From: DASSKP01 sp035695045
Lineage (GTDB): Bacteria > Actinomycetota > Actinomycetes > JAFAQI01
DNA: 20,614 bases
Direction: 5' to 3'
NCBI GenBank assembly: GCA_035695045.1
Contig: DASSEX010000068.1
Span: forward strand, 1-20,614
The position numbers and the translations under genes were made by a program. Shown piece after piece: positions 8,185 to 13,997 of the stretch; position 1 is the first letter of the stretch, and every line of letters starts with the position of its first letter. Under the pieces are notes generated by a model. The model saw only the letters and a program-made list of their open reading frames with translations, had not been told where the DNA came from and searched no databases.

Positions 8185-9504
8185 TCACACCTTCCTGGTC
8201 AGTACGACGCGAACAAGGCCGATCGCCAACAGCACGAGCAACAACGCAAGCGGCGGAGCTGCAGAGGAACCGCCGGTGGCCGCGAGTGACCCGCCGCCCG
8301 AGAACGCCACGCGATCGCCGGACGCCGTACGACGTCCCGTCGACGGGGCGGACGTGCATCCACCGAACACGTCGCGACCGAACGACTTCAGACCGGTTGC
8401 ACCGGCGAAGCCGAGATGGCCCTTGCCATCAGCGCCGCCCGACGAGATGCCGAAGACGTCCTCGAGCGACCGCAGCAGCGAGTAGTGGTTGTAAGGAGTC
8501 GCATCCTTCACGCCGGCGCGCACGCAGGAGCCGATGACGAGCGCGCCTACGCGGCCGCCGCCCATCCCGCCGCCGCTGGGATAGATCCCCGGGTCCGGCG
8601 AGTTCGGTCCCGGCTGCTCTCCGCAGCAGCTCTCTGACGTCTTCGACTCCGACTCGTCTGAGGTGATGACGAGCAGTCCGTCCTTCGCGAACGCGGGCGA
8701 CGACATGATCCGCGGCACCCACGCGCGCAAGAAGGCGTCGACCGACTTCAGACCACCAGGTCGTCCGTCAGCGCACGGCGTGTCGTGCCCGTCGCTGCAC
8801 AGGTCCGGCGTGATGAAGCTGAAGGCAGGTGTCGTCGACAGCTGCTTGAGGTCGTCGGCGAGGTGCGGCAGCGGCAGGACGTTGCGCGTGCAGGAGTTGT
8901 CGTCGATCACGCTGTGGAAGTAGACGAACGGATTGTGCCGGGCGGCGTACTGGTCCTTGGCAGTCGCCGACTGCGTGCCGTCCTGCATCCCGGTGCCGAA
9001 CGACGAGGCAGGAGCACCGCATCGGTCCGGCTCGCGGTCCGGGTCCTTGCCCATGTCCTCCATGTAGCCGCGCCACCTCAGGTGCTTCGCGTCGAGCTGG
9101 TCGGCGAGGGTGAGGACGTTGGCCGGATACACGCACCCCGTGCCGATCGCCTGGCCGTTGGGACCGAACACCGCCGGCGAGGGCTGGAAGTCGACGTAGT
9201 CCTGACAGTCCGACTGGTTCGCCGGGTTGGGCGCCTGCCCGGAGAGCATCGCGATGTAGTTGTCGTTCGACAGATGCCCCGTGCCGTAGTACCGCGTGAG
9301 CAGCGTGCCCTTCCGCTGCAGGTCGCGGCCGAGGTAGTGGTTGGGGTTGTCGACGTACGCGTCCTGGAAGTTCCGGTTCTCCAGCACGATCACGAACACG
9401 TGACCGACGTGGTGGCCGGCCGGGACAGGGCCGGCGTACGCCGTCGATCCCCCGGCGCAGGTCAGGGCGGTCAGGGCGGCCGCGGCGGCGAGGAGCCGTC
9501 TCAC
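8185..9504 (-). CDS. Secreted phosphoesterase with C-terminal LAXTG-like sorting tail
   Basis: From GTG at 9504 (GGAGG eight bases upstream) the product has 439 aa and begins VRRLLAAAAALTALTCAGG, a Sec-type signal peptide. A longer in-frame start at 9573 would put 23 non-signal residues in front. The core belongs to the same phosphoesterase superfamily as the next gene: VFVIVLENRNFQDAY (36-50), GTGHLSNDNYIAMLSGQ (74-90), FSFITPDLCSDGHD (228-241), LLVITSDESES (277-287) and YNHYSLLRSLEDVFG (338-352). Many Cys residues suggest extracellular disulfides. The C-terminus is SLAATGG (406-412), then a hydrophobic helix, then RVVLTRKV. That order is a sortase signal, with LAATG (407-411) fitting the LAXTG type of class E sortases. 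I infer a cell-wall-anchored phosphatase. It heads a two-gene operon. Confidence 0.9.
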   Translation of the reverse strand: MRRLLAAAAALTALTCAGGSTAYAGPVPAGHHVGHVFVIVLENRNFQDAYVDNPNHYLGRDLQRKGTLLTRYYGTGHLSNDNYIAMLSGQAPNPANQSDCQDYVDFQPSPAVFGPNGQAIGTGCVYPANVLTLADQLDAKHLRWRGYMEDMGKDPDREPDRCGAPASSFGTGMQDGTQSATAKDQYAARHNPFVYFHSVIDDNSCTRNVLPLPHLADDLKQLSTTPAFSFITPDLCSDGHDTPCADGRPGGLKSVDAFLRAWVPRIMSSPAFAKDGLLVITSDESESKTSESCCGEQPGPNSPDPGIYPSGGGMGGGRVGALVIGSCVRAGVKDATPYNHYSLLRSLEDVFGISSGGADGKGHLGFAGATGLKSFGRDVFGGCTSAPSTGRRTASGDRVAFSGGGSLAATGGSSAAPPLALLLVLLAIGLVRVVLTRKV

Positions 9505-9681
9505 GTCAGGTGCCTCCAGAGGCAGGGTCGGTCGGCGGGAGGCTTCGTTCCCGCAGGCCTTGTCCCCTCGCAAGCAGCCGGTGAAGCCGCGGCGAACATC
9601 AGGAGTCGGACATTCACCCGTCCGATTAGGCCGTTTGGCGGCAACCTCCCTGGATTACTCGCAATTCGACCCTTACGGTGT

Positions 9682-9706
9682 GTTTGGGGGCGGTTACCGG
9701 GGGTAA
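9682..9706 (+). promoter_or_regulatory. Sigma-F/sigma-B-like promoter upstream of the LPXTG protein
   Basis: GTTT (9682-9685), a 15-nt spacer and GGGTAA (9701-9706) match the general form GTTT-N14-18-GGGTA used by stress/sporulation sigma factors of the actinobacterial sigma-F/sigma-B type. The box lies 43 bp before the chosen GTG start (9750), leaving a short 5' UTR with its own AAGGAG. TTACC-GGG-GGTAA (9694-9706) is also a small dyad over the -10 element. Confidence 0.45.
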
Positions 9707-9749
9707 GCGTTGCAGGAAACCCAGCGTCGCAGGAAGCAAGGAGCCAGAA

Positions 9750-10793
9750 GTGCGTAAGTCAGTCCGGCGAGCAACCGTGGTCCTCGCCCTCACCCCGCTC
9801 GTGTCCGTCCCCATGGGAGTCGCGGCCTTCGCCACCACCGCGGGCAGCACGAGCACCGTCACGACCACGACGACTCCGGCTCCTCCGGGCGACGCCTCGG
9901 CGGTCGCGGCCCAGGTCGACGGGGTCATCACGGTTGCCGGCACGAGCGCCACGGCCGCATCGTCGGGCAGCGGCGCGCACGCCGACGCTCTCGACCTCCT
10001 CGGGCAGCGCGTCAGCGGTGGTGACCAGACCACGACCGGCTCCAGCAGCGGCAACTTGATCGGCACCGGCCCCACCCCCCTCGGCGACGCCGAGCTCGCG
10101 CCGTGGTCGGCCCAGGTGCAGCAGGGCAGTGACAGCTCGACCGCGAAGGCGGAAGCCGCGCTCGCGCACGTCAACCTCGCCAACGCCGTCGAGCTCTGGC
10201 TTCTGCACTCGCAGTCGACCGCCACGTGGACGGGGGACAAGTCCACGGGTGACTCCTCGAGTGACGGCGCCGAGGTCAGCGCACTCGGTGCGCTCGACGT
10301 GAAGGTCCTGCACAGCGAGGCGCACAGCGGCGCGAAGGGCAAGTCCGACCTGCTCGTCATCAACGGCAACGAGATCGGTTCCAGCGACCAGGCCAACGGC
10401 ATGTGCGAGATCCCGGCTGACCCGCTGATCCACCTGCTGTGCCTGACCGCCGACGGTGGCACCAGCTCGACCGGCGTCACGACGTCCGACGGCACCGTCG
10501 TCACCGTCTCGATCGGCGGCGGCCAGCTCAACGGCACGATCAGCAACTCCTCCACCAAGGCTGGCCTCGCGCAGACGCCGGCCGCCGGGCAGCAGAACAA
10601 CGGCGGTTCGACTGCGGCCGGTCATGTCACCAACGGCAGCCGACTCCCGCACACCTCCGGCCCGGCTGTCGGCAGCCTGCCGTTCACCGGCAGCGACGCC
10701 GGTCGGCTGGCCGCGCTCGGCCTGGCCTTCGCCGCGCTCGGCTCGGCGATGCTCGCCTTCGCGCGCCGGACCCGCGGGATGCTCGCCCTCTGA
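9750..10793 (+). CDS. Secreted LPXTG-anchored surface protein, function unknown
   Basis: The GTG at 9750 has AAGGAG six bases upstream and gives 347 aa beginning with a signal peptide (RKSVRRATVVLALTPLVSV). A Thr/Ser-rich stretch follows (29-45, TTAGSTSTVTTT then TTPAP). The central region (about 50-270) is Ser/Thr/Gly-rich, with a recognisable segment LDVKVLHSEAHSG (182-194) and two Cys (219, 231) in GMCEIPADPLIHLLCL that may form a disulfide. A Gly/Asn/Ser linker leads to the sorting signal LPFTG (310-314), an Ala/Leu helix and FARRTRGMLAL. It is therefore predicted to be covalently wall-attached by a sortase. An imperfect LPHTS precedes the signal at 299-303. I do not recognise the middle domain. 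It is transcribed divergently from the LAXTG phosphoesterase, with a terminator right after it. Confidence 0.85.
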   Translation: MRKSVRRATVVLALTPLVSVPMGVAAFATTAGSTSTVTTTTTPAPPGDASAVAAQVDGVITVAGTSATAASSGSGAHADALDLLGQRVSGGDQTTTGSSSGNLIGTGPTPLGDAELAPWSAQVQQGSDSSTAKAEAALAHVNLANAVELWLLHSQSTATWTGDKSTGDSSSDGAEVSALGALDVKVLHSEAHSGAKGKSDLLVINGNEIGSSDQANGMCEIPADPLIHLLCLTADGGTSSTGVTTSDGTVVTVSIGGGQLNGTISNSSTKAGLAQTPAAGQQNNGGSTAAGHVTNGSRLPHTSGPAVGSLPFTGSDAGRLAALGLAFAALGSAMLAFARRTRGMLAL

Positions 10794-10814
10794 GGCAACA
10801 CGCACAAGGCACGA

Positions 10815-10849
10815 CGAAGGGCCGGGGCGCACGGCGTCCCGGCCCTTCG
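10815..10849 (+). terminator. Strong GC-rich stem-loop terminator after the LPXTG gene
   Basis: CGAAGGGCCGGG (10815-10826) pairs perfectly with CCCGGCCCTTCG (10838-10849) around an 11-nt loop, giving a 12-bp stem. It lies 22 bp after the stop of the LPXTG gene. There is no T-tract, which is common for terminators in high-GC actinobacteria. Confidence 0.75.
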
Positions 10850-10897
10850 CATGCCGCGCCGGCCCGCCGGTTCCACCACTCGCCTGGTGTCCGACTT

Positions 10898-10941
10898 CTG
10901 GGATGCCGAGAGGGCATCGCGATGCCACCGGGGCATCCCAG
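10898..10941. repeat. Tandem dyads with 19-bp period, nested in a larger palindrome
   Basis: The dyad GATGCC-N5-GGCATC occurs twice, at 10902-10918 and 10921-10937, exactly 19 bp apart. The inner half-sites form the perfect palindrome GGCATCGCGATGCC (10913-10926). The outer ones extend to CTGGGATGCC (10898-10907) / GGCATCCCAG (10932-10941). The block lies after the LPXTG terminator and about 160-200 bp before the c-di-AMP riboswitch. It could be a pair of adjacent operators for a dimeric regulator of the NlpC/P60 gene or a compact RNA/DNA hairpin. I know of no regulator with this site. Confidence 0.6.
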
Positions 10942-10983
10942 GAATCCGCACCATGGCCAGGCTGCTGTCCGACGGCGTACGGC

Positions 10984-11023
10984 GTCCGAGTGAAACTTTC
11001 GGACATTTGCGGCGCGTCGCGCC
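10984..11023. promoter_or_regulatory. Further dyads in the promoter region of the NlpC/P60 gene
   Basis: GTCCGA (10984-10989)-N9-TCGGAC (10999-11004) is a 21-bp dyad. GGCGCG-T-CGCGCC (11011-11023) is a second, near-perfect palindrome directly after it. They lie in the 473-bp gap (10794-11266), which contains no supportable protein gene. I cannot fix the promoter itself by eye. Confidence 0.3.
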
Positions 11024-11099
11024 CGCGGTCCTTTCCAGCACGACCAGGCGCGGTTACCGTCCGGGCACCGTTCCGTGACCTGCGGACCACCCGGGGTGC

Positions 11100-11242
11100 T
11101 GCGGCGGAGCGGACCGCCGAGTCCAGCACTGGAGCCGGGGACCCACCGTTCCCCTTGGGGTGAATCGGCGCCGCACCCAGGCGCCGTAGGGCGAAGCCTC
11201 TTCCGCGCCCGAACCCGACAGCTAACCCGGTAGGCGGCCCAA
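11100..11242 (+). promoter_or_regulatory. ydaO-yuaA type c-di-AMP riboswitch
   Basis: The conserved core of the ydaO class is readable in order: CCGCCGAGTCC (11114-11124), GAGCCGGGGACCCA (11132-11145), TTGGGGTGAATC (11155-11166), a variable GGCGCC/GGCGCC hairpin (11167-11185), TAGGGCGAAGCCTCTTCC (11187-11204), CGCCCGAACCC (11206-11216) and GACAGCTAACC (11217-11227). CCGCC (11114-11118) can close with GGCGG (11233-11237). The element ends just before the AAGGAG of the downstream NlpC/P60 gene. In actinobacteria this class is known upstream of cell-wall hydrolases and resuscitation factors, where c-di-AMP generally lowers expression. Exact ends are approximate. Confidence 0.87.
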
Positions 11243-11266
11243 CGGAAGAAGGAGACCGGCCACCCC

Positions 11267-12388
11267 GTGGCGTGCCGTCCTCGAATCTCGCGCCTTCCCC
11301 TGCCCCGCACCCTCGCCGCCGCCGCGTGTCTCGCGGCCCTCGGTGGTCTGACCGTCGCCGCCGAGCCCGCCTCGGCGGACTCGCTGTCCAGCGTGCGCGC
11401 CGACATCGCCGCTGCCCAGCGGCAGCTCGACGCCCTCGACTCCCAGGCCGAGGCGGCATCCGAGCGCTACAACGCCGCGCGGGTCAAGCTCGCTGCGGAC
11501 CAGCACGCCGCGTCGCTCGCCCAGGCGCGCCTCGACCGGGCGCAGCACGCCCTGCACGCATTGCGCGGGACGATCACGGCGTTCGCCGTGGCGGCGTACC
11601 AGGGTGGCGCGATGCCGACGACGATCGACGTCACCGCAACGACGCCGCAGGACTACCTCGACAAGCTGTCGACCCTCGAAGCCGTCTCCAACAGCCAGCG
11701 GCAGGCGCTCGCCCAGGTCGCGGCTGCGCAACGGGAGCACGAGGCGGCGTCGGCCCTCGCCACGGCCGCGCTGAAGGTCCAGAAGGCGCAGACCGCGCAG
11801 ATGGAGGCCGACCGCCAGAAGGTGCTCGACGCAGCGCACCAGGAGCAGCAGGTCATCAGCCACCTGAGGGCCCGCGAGGAGACCCTCGTACAGGCGGCGC
11901 GGGCGCGTGCCGCCCGCATCGCCGCCGAGCGCGCCGCGGCTGCGCTCGCTGCCCGGCAGGCGGCTGCCGCCGCTGCCGCGCAGGCGCTGATGAGCCAGCC
12001 GGTGAGCTACGCGCCGGTGACCGGCTCCGGCGGCGCTCGGGTCGCCGTCCAGTGGGCCTATCGCGAGCTCGGCAAGCCCTACGTCTGGGGCGCGGCCGGA
12101 CCGGACTCCTTCGACTGCTCCGGCCTGACGCAGTACGTCTGGGCGAAGGCCGGCGTCTACCTCGACCACTACACCGGCTCGCAGTGGAACGAGGCGCCAC
12201 ACGTCCCGGAGTCCGCCCTTCAGCCCGGCGACCTGGTCTTCTTCTACTCCGGGCACGACCACGTCGGCATCTACATCGGCGGCGGCCGGTTCATCGCCGC
12301 GCCGCACACCGGCGCCAACGTCGAGATCGACTCGCTGGCCGGCTACTACCAGGCCAACTACGTCGGCGCGGTGCGCCCCGGAGGCTGA
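11267..12388 (+). CDS. Secreted NlpC/P60 (C40) peptidoglycan endopeptidase with N-terminal coiled coil
   Basis: The product has 373 aa. A signal peptide ends near AEPASADS (32-39). Residues about 40-240 form a long Ala/Gln/Glu-rich coiled coil like those of RipA-type hydrolases, ending in an unusually Ala-rich stretch (219-240). The C-terminal NlpC/P60 domain (about 255-373) has the catalytic Cys284 in FDCSGLTQYVW, His332 in GHDHVGIYIGGG and the third polar residue His347 in AAPHTGA. It should cleave stem peptides of peptidoglycan at the cell surface during growth or division. The GTG start follows AAGGAG with a 12-nt spacer. Expression is probably controlled by the c-di-AMP riboswitch immediately upstream. 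The last 31 bp overlap the convergent cbiX-like gene. Confidence 0.93.
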   Translation: MACRPRISRLPLPRTLAAAACLAALGGLTVAAEPASADSLSSVRADIAAAQRQLDALDSQAEAASERYNAARVKLAADQHAASLAQARLDRAQHALHALRGTITAFAVAAYQGGAMPTTIDVTATTPQDYLDKLSTLEAVSNSQRQALAQVAAAQREHEAASALATAALKVQKAQTAQMEADRQKVLDAAHQEQQVISHLRAREETLVQAARARAARIAAERAAAALAARQAAAAAAAQALMSQPVSYAPVTGSGGARVAVQWAYRELGKPYVWGAAGPDSFDCSGLTQYVWAKAGVYLDHYTGSQWNEAPHVPESALQPGDLVFFYSGHDHVGIYIGGGRFIAAPHTGANVEIDSLAGYYQANYVGAVRPGG

Positions 12389-13026
12389 CCTGATCCGCAC
12401 TCGTCGTAGCGGCTGAGCACCACGTCGGCCACGGCCGGGTGGTCACCGATCGGGGCGCTCACGACGGCTGCACCTGTCGCGATCACCGCGTCGTGGAAGG
12501 CGCCCGGGGCCACGAGGTACGACGCCACGGCGGCGCCCGGCGTCGCGGCGATGGCGTCGACGACGCGTGGCGAGCCGGCCGAGATGAAGGCCGGCGTCAC
12601 CTCGACCGCAAGCAGCTCCGCGAGCTGGCGCGCCGCGGTGCGCACGTCGTCGAGCGCGCGCTCGTCGCTCGACCCCGCTGCGGCCAGCACGACCGGCGAC
12701 GTCCCGTCGTACCCCGCTTCGGCCAACCGGTCGCGGAGTGCGACGGCCACCCGCTCGTCCGGTCCGACCGCCGGCGACGCGAGAGCACCGGGGGCCTGCT
12801 CCGGCAGGTCCTTCAAGACGTGGAACCCACTCGCCAGGAGCAGTGGCACCAGCACGCCGCCGCCCGCGACGTCGGCGACGTTCGGCGGGCCGTGCTCGAG
12901 GTAGCCGACCCGCACCTCGAGCTGTGGCCGGAGCTCACGGACGCGCGCGGCGACCGCCTGCACGACGTCGTCGAAGCGAGGGTCGGTGCTGCCGTGCGCG
13001 ATCAGGACCAGGGGCGCACCGGTCAC
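12358..13026 (-). CDS. Sirohydrochlorin chelatase (CbiX/SirB-like)
   Basis: The product has 222 aa and two CbiX-type half-domains. The first opens with LVLIAHGSTDPRFDDVV (6-22, active-site His11) and has VPLLLASGFHVLKDLP (60-75, His69), the metal-chelating His positions of this family. The second half has PVVLAAAGSSDERA (111-124) and APGAFHDAV (173-181). It probably inserts Fe2+ into sirohydrochlorin to make siroheme, the cofactor of the sulfite reductase encoded nearby; cobalt insertion is possible. GTG at 13026 overlaps the cysH stop in GTGA, so the gene is coupled to cysH. The frame continues further upstream without a stop, but there it is only the shadow of cysH. Its 3' end overlaps the convergent hydrolase gene by 31 bp. 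Confidence 0.88.
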   Translation of the reverse strand: MTGAPLVLIAHGSTDPRFDDVVQAVAARVRELRPQLEVRVGYLEHGPPNVADVAGGGVLVPLLLASGFHVLKDLPEQAPGALASPAVGPDERVAVALRDRLAEAGYDGTSPVVLAAAGSSDERALDDVRTAARQLAELLAVEVTPAFISAGSPRVVDAIAATPGAAVASYLVAPGAFHDAVIATGAAVVSAPIGDHPAVADVVLSRYDECGSGQPPGRTAPT

Positions 13027-13763
13027 GCGTGGATGCCGCACTCCACCTTGCCGGTGCCGGTCCAGCGGCCGGAGCGGCCCTCGCCGGGCTTGGTGCAGGG
13101 AGCGCAGCCGATCGAGCCGTAGCCCTCCTGCAGCAGCGGGTTGGAGAGCAGACCGTTGTCGCGGACGTAACGGTCGACGTCGTCCTGCGTCCACTGCGCG
13201 AGCGGGTTGACCTTCACGAGGCTGTTGGTCGAGTCCCACTCGACGAGACCGACGCCGCGACGGGCCTCGGTTTCGGCGCGCAGGATGCCCGATGCCCAGG
13301 CAAGGTAGGGCTTGAGCGCCCGCCGCAGCGGCTGGACCTTGCGCATCTTGCAGCACAGGTCGGGGTCGCGCGACCACAGGTCCTTGCCGAACTCCGCGTC
13401 CTGCTCCTCGACGGTCTGTCGCGGACGCACGCGCATCAGTGAGATCGGCAGTGCGCTCTCGACGGCGTCGGCGGTGCCGAGCGTCTCGGCGAAGTGATAG
13501 CCGGTGTCGAGGAAGATGACCCGGGCTCCGGGGTTGATCTGGCCGGCCATGTGCGGGAGCACGCACTCGGCCATCGACGTCGCGACGACGAACCGGTCAC
13601 CGAACTTGTCGTAGGCCCACTGGAGCACCTCTTGCGGCGACGCGCCCTCGAGCGCCGCGCCGGCATGCAGAGCGAGATGGTGCAGCCCGTCCGAGTCGTC
13701 GTACAGGTCGTGCAGCTGCGTCGTGTCGTGATGGAGATACGACAGCTCGAGCGCGGAGGTCAT
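13023..13763 (-). CDS. cysH: Adenylylsulfate (APS) reductase, thioredoxin-dependent
   Basis: The product has 246 aa of the PAPS/APS reductase family. It carries the Cys pairs of the 4Fe-4S APS-type enzymes: Cys137-Cys138 in DLCCKMRKVQPL and Cys220/Cys223 in GCAPCTKPGEGRSGRW. The C-terminal catalytic Cys242 is in ECGIHA. VIFLDTGYHFAETLGT (82-97) and LVKVNPLAQWT (182-192) are other family signatures. The iron-sulfur Cys set argues for APS rather than PAPS as substrate, giving sulfite and AMP. ATG at 13763 follows GAGGA with a seven-base spacer that itself contains CCTCC, able to pair with the ribosome site. It lies 46 bp downstream of a cysteine leader peptide and is coupled to the chelatase. 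Confidence 0.95.
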   Translation of the reverse strand: MTSALELSYLHHDTTQLHDLYDDSDGLHHLALHAGAALEGASPQEVLQWAYDKFGDRFVVATSMAECVLPHMAGQINPGARVIFLDTGYHFAETLGTADAVESALPISLMRVRPRQTVEEQDAEFGKDLWSRDPDLCCKMRKVQPLRRALKPYLAWASGILRAETEARRGVGLVEWDSTNSLVKVNPLAQWTQDDVDRYVRDNGLLSNPLLQEGYGSIGCAPCTKPGEGRSGRWTGTGKVECGIHA

Positions 13764-13790
13764 GGAGGGGTCCTCGTTGAACAGAGAAGG

Positions 13791-13823
13791 GTCGCGGGTC
13801 GGCACAGGATCAGCCGACGCGAC
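13791..13823 (-). promoter_or_regulatory. Candidate attenuator hairpin over the stop codon of the cysH leader peptide
   Basis: Reading the minus strand, GTCGCGTCGGC (13823-13813) pairs with GCCGAC (13803-13798) and GCGAC (13795-13791). This gives an 11-bp stem with a 2-nt bulge and a 9-nt loop. The 5' arm starts within the single Cys codon (TGT, 13824-13822) of the leader, and the stop codon (13812-13810) opens the loop. A ribosome waiting at the Cys codon would prevent this fold. The link to cysteine sensing is inferred. Confidence 0.5.
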
Positions 13824-13890
13824 ACACCGCGCTCTGGACGCGCTGCAGGTCGATGTGCAGCCGCCCCACGAGAAGCACGGTCGAGGACAT
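13810..13890 (-). CDS. Cysteine leader peptide upstream of cysH (26 aa)
   Basis: ATG at 13890 to TGA at 13810 encodes 26 residues. The peptide has the form LLVGRLHIDLQRV (6-18), then SAVCRVG (20-26), with a single Cys at codon 23. It shares 16 of 26 residues, without gaps, with the divergent leader at 13917-13997. It fits the family of actinobacterial putative leader peptides with an H-x-D-L-x-R-V core found before sulfur-assimilation genes. Related short ORFs with Cys codons in mycobacteria are known cysteine-responsive attenuators. It ends 46 bp before cysH. Its role is probably that of being translated rather than as a product: stalling at the Cys codon would change folding of the RNA ahead of cysH. 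Transcription may be leaderless, starting at or near the ATG. Confidence 0.8.
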   Translation of the reverse strand: MSSTVLLVGRLHIDLQRVQSAVCRVG

Positions 13891-13916
13891 GGCGGGAAGT
13901 GTGTCACACTCCTTGC
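13891..13916. promoter_or_regulatory. Shared bidirectional promoter between two divergent cysteine leader genes
   Basis: Only 26 bp separate the two divergent start codons. The gap holds AGTGTG-T-CACACT (13898-13910), a perfect 13-bp dyad. On each strand it places CACACT six or seven bases before the start codon, where the -10 element of a leaderless transcript belongs. The -35 regions must therefore lie inside the opposite leader gene. The dyad may also, or instead, be an operator. Confidence 0.5.
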
Positions 13917-13997
13917 GTGAGCAACAGACCGCTCCTGGTCGCTCGGCGGCACGTGGACCTCGTCCGTGTCGCCAGCGCGGTCTGTCTCGCTGGCTGA
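13917..13997 (+). CDS. Cysteine leader peptide upstream of sulfite reductase (26 aa)
   Basis: GTG at 13917 to TGA at 13995-13997 encodes 26 residues with the core LLVARRHVDLVRV (6-18) followed by SAVCLAG (20-26). The single Cys is codon 23 (TGT, 13983-13985). This R-R-H-V-D-L-x-R-V form is the hallmark of actinobacterial putative leader peptides in front of sulfur-metabolism operons. It is homologous to the divergent leader at 13810-13890, with all 26 positions alignable and 16 identical. It ends 72 bp before sirA. CACACT at 13905-13910 sits exactly at -12 to -7 if transcription starts on the GTG, so the transcript is probably leaderless. The likely role is cis-acting cysteine sensing. Confidence 0.85.
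   Translation: MSNRPLLVARRHVDLVRVASAVCLAG

Noticed and set aside
9505..9749. PHO boxes in the phosphoesterase promoter region
   Set aside because: A single TTCACC-like element (near 9614) is present, but no second copy at 11-bp spacing was found, so phosphate control is not claimed.
10898..10941. CRISPR-like repeat array
   Set aside because: There are only two units with a 19-bp period and no spacer-length gaps or cas genes. The symmetry is that of protein-binding dyads.
9759..11459. A 566-codon open frame on the minus strand across the LPXTG gene, the riboswitch and the start of the hydrolase
   Set aside because: It runs through a terminator and a riboswitch, is Arg/Gly-rich without any domain, and opposes genes with clear signal peptides, domains and start sites. 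It is an open frame caused by high GC.
12439..13122. Plus-strand open frame opposite the chelatase and cysH
   Set aside because: The minus-strand products are recognisable enzymes with coupled starts. The plus frame has no domain or ribosome site.
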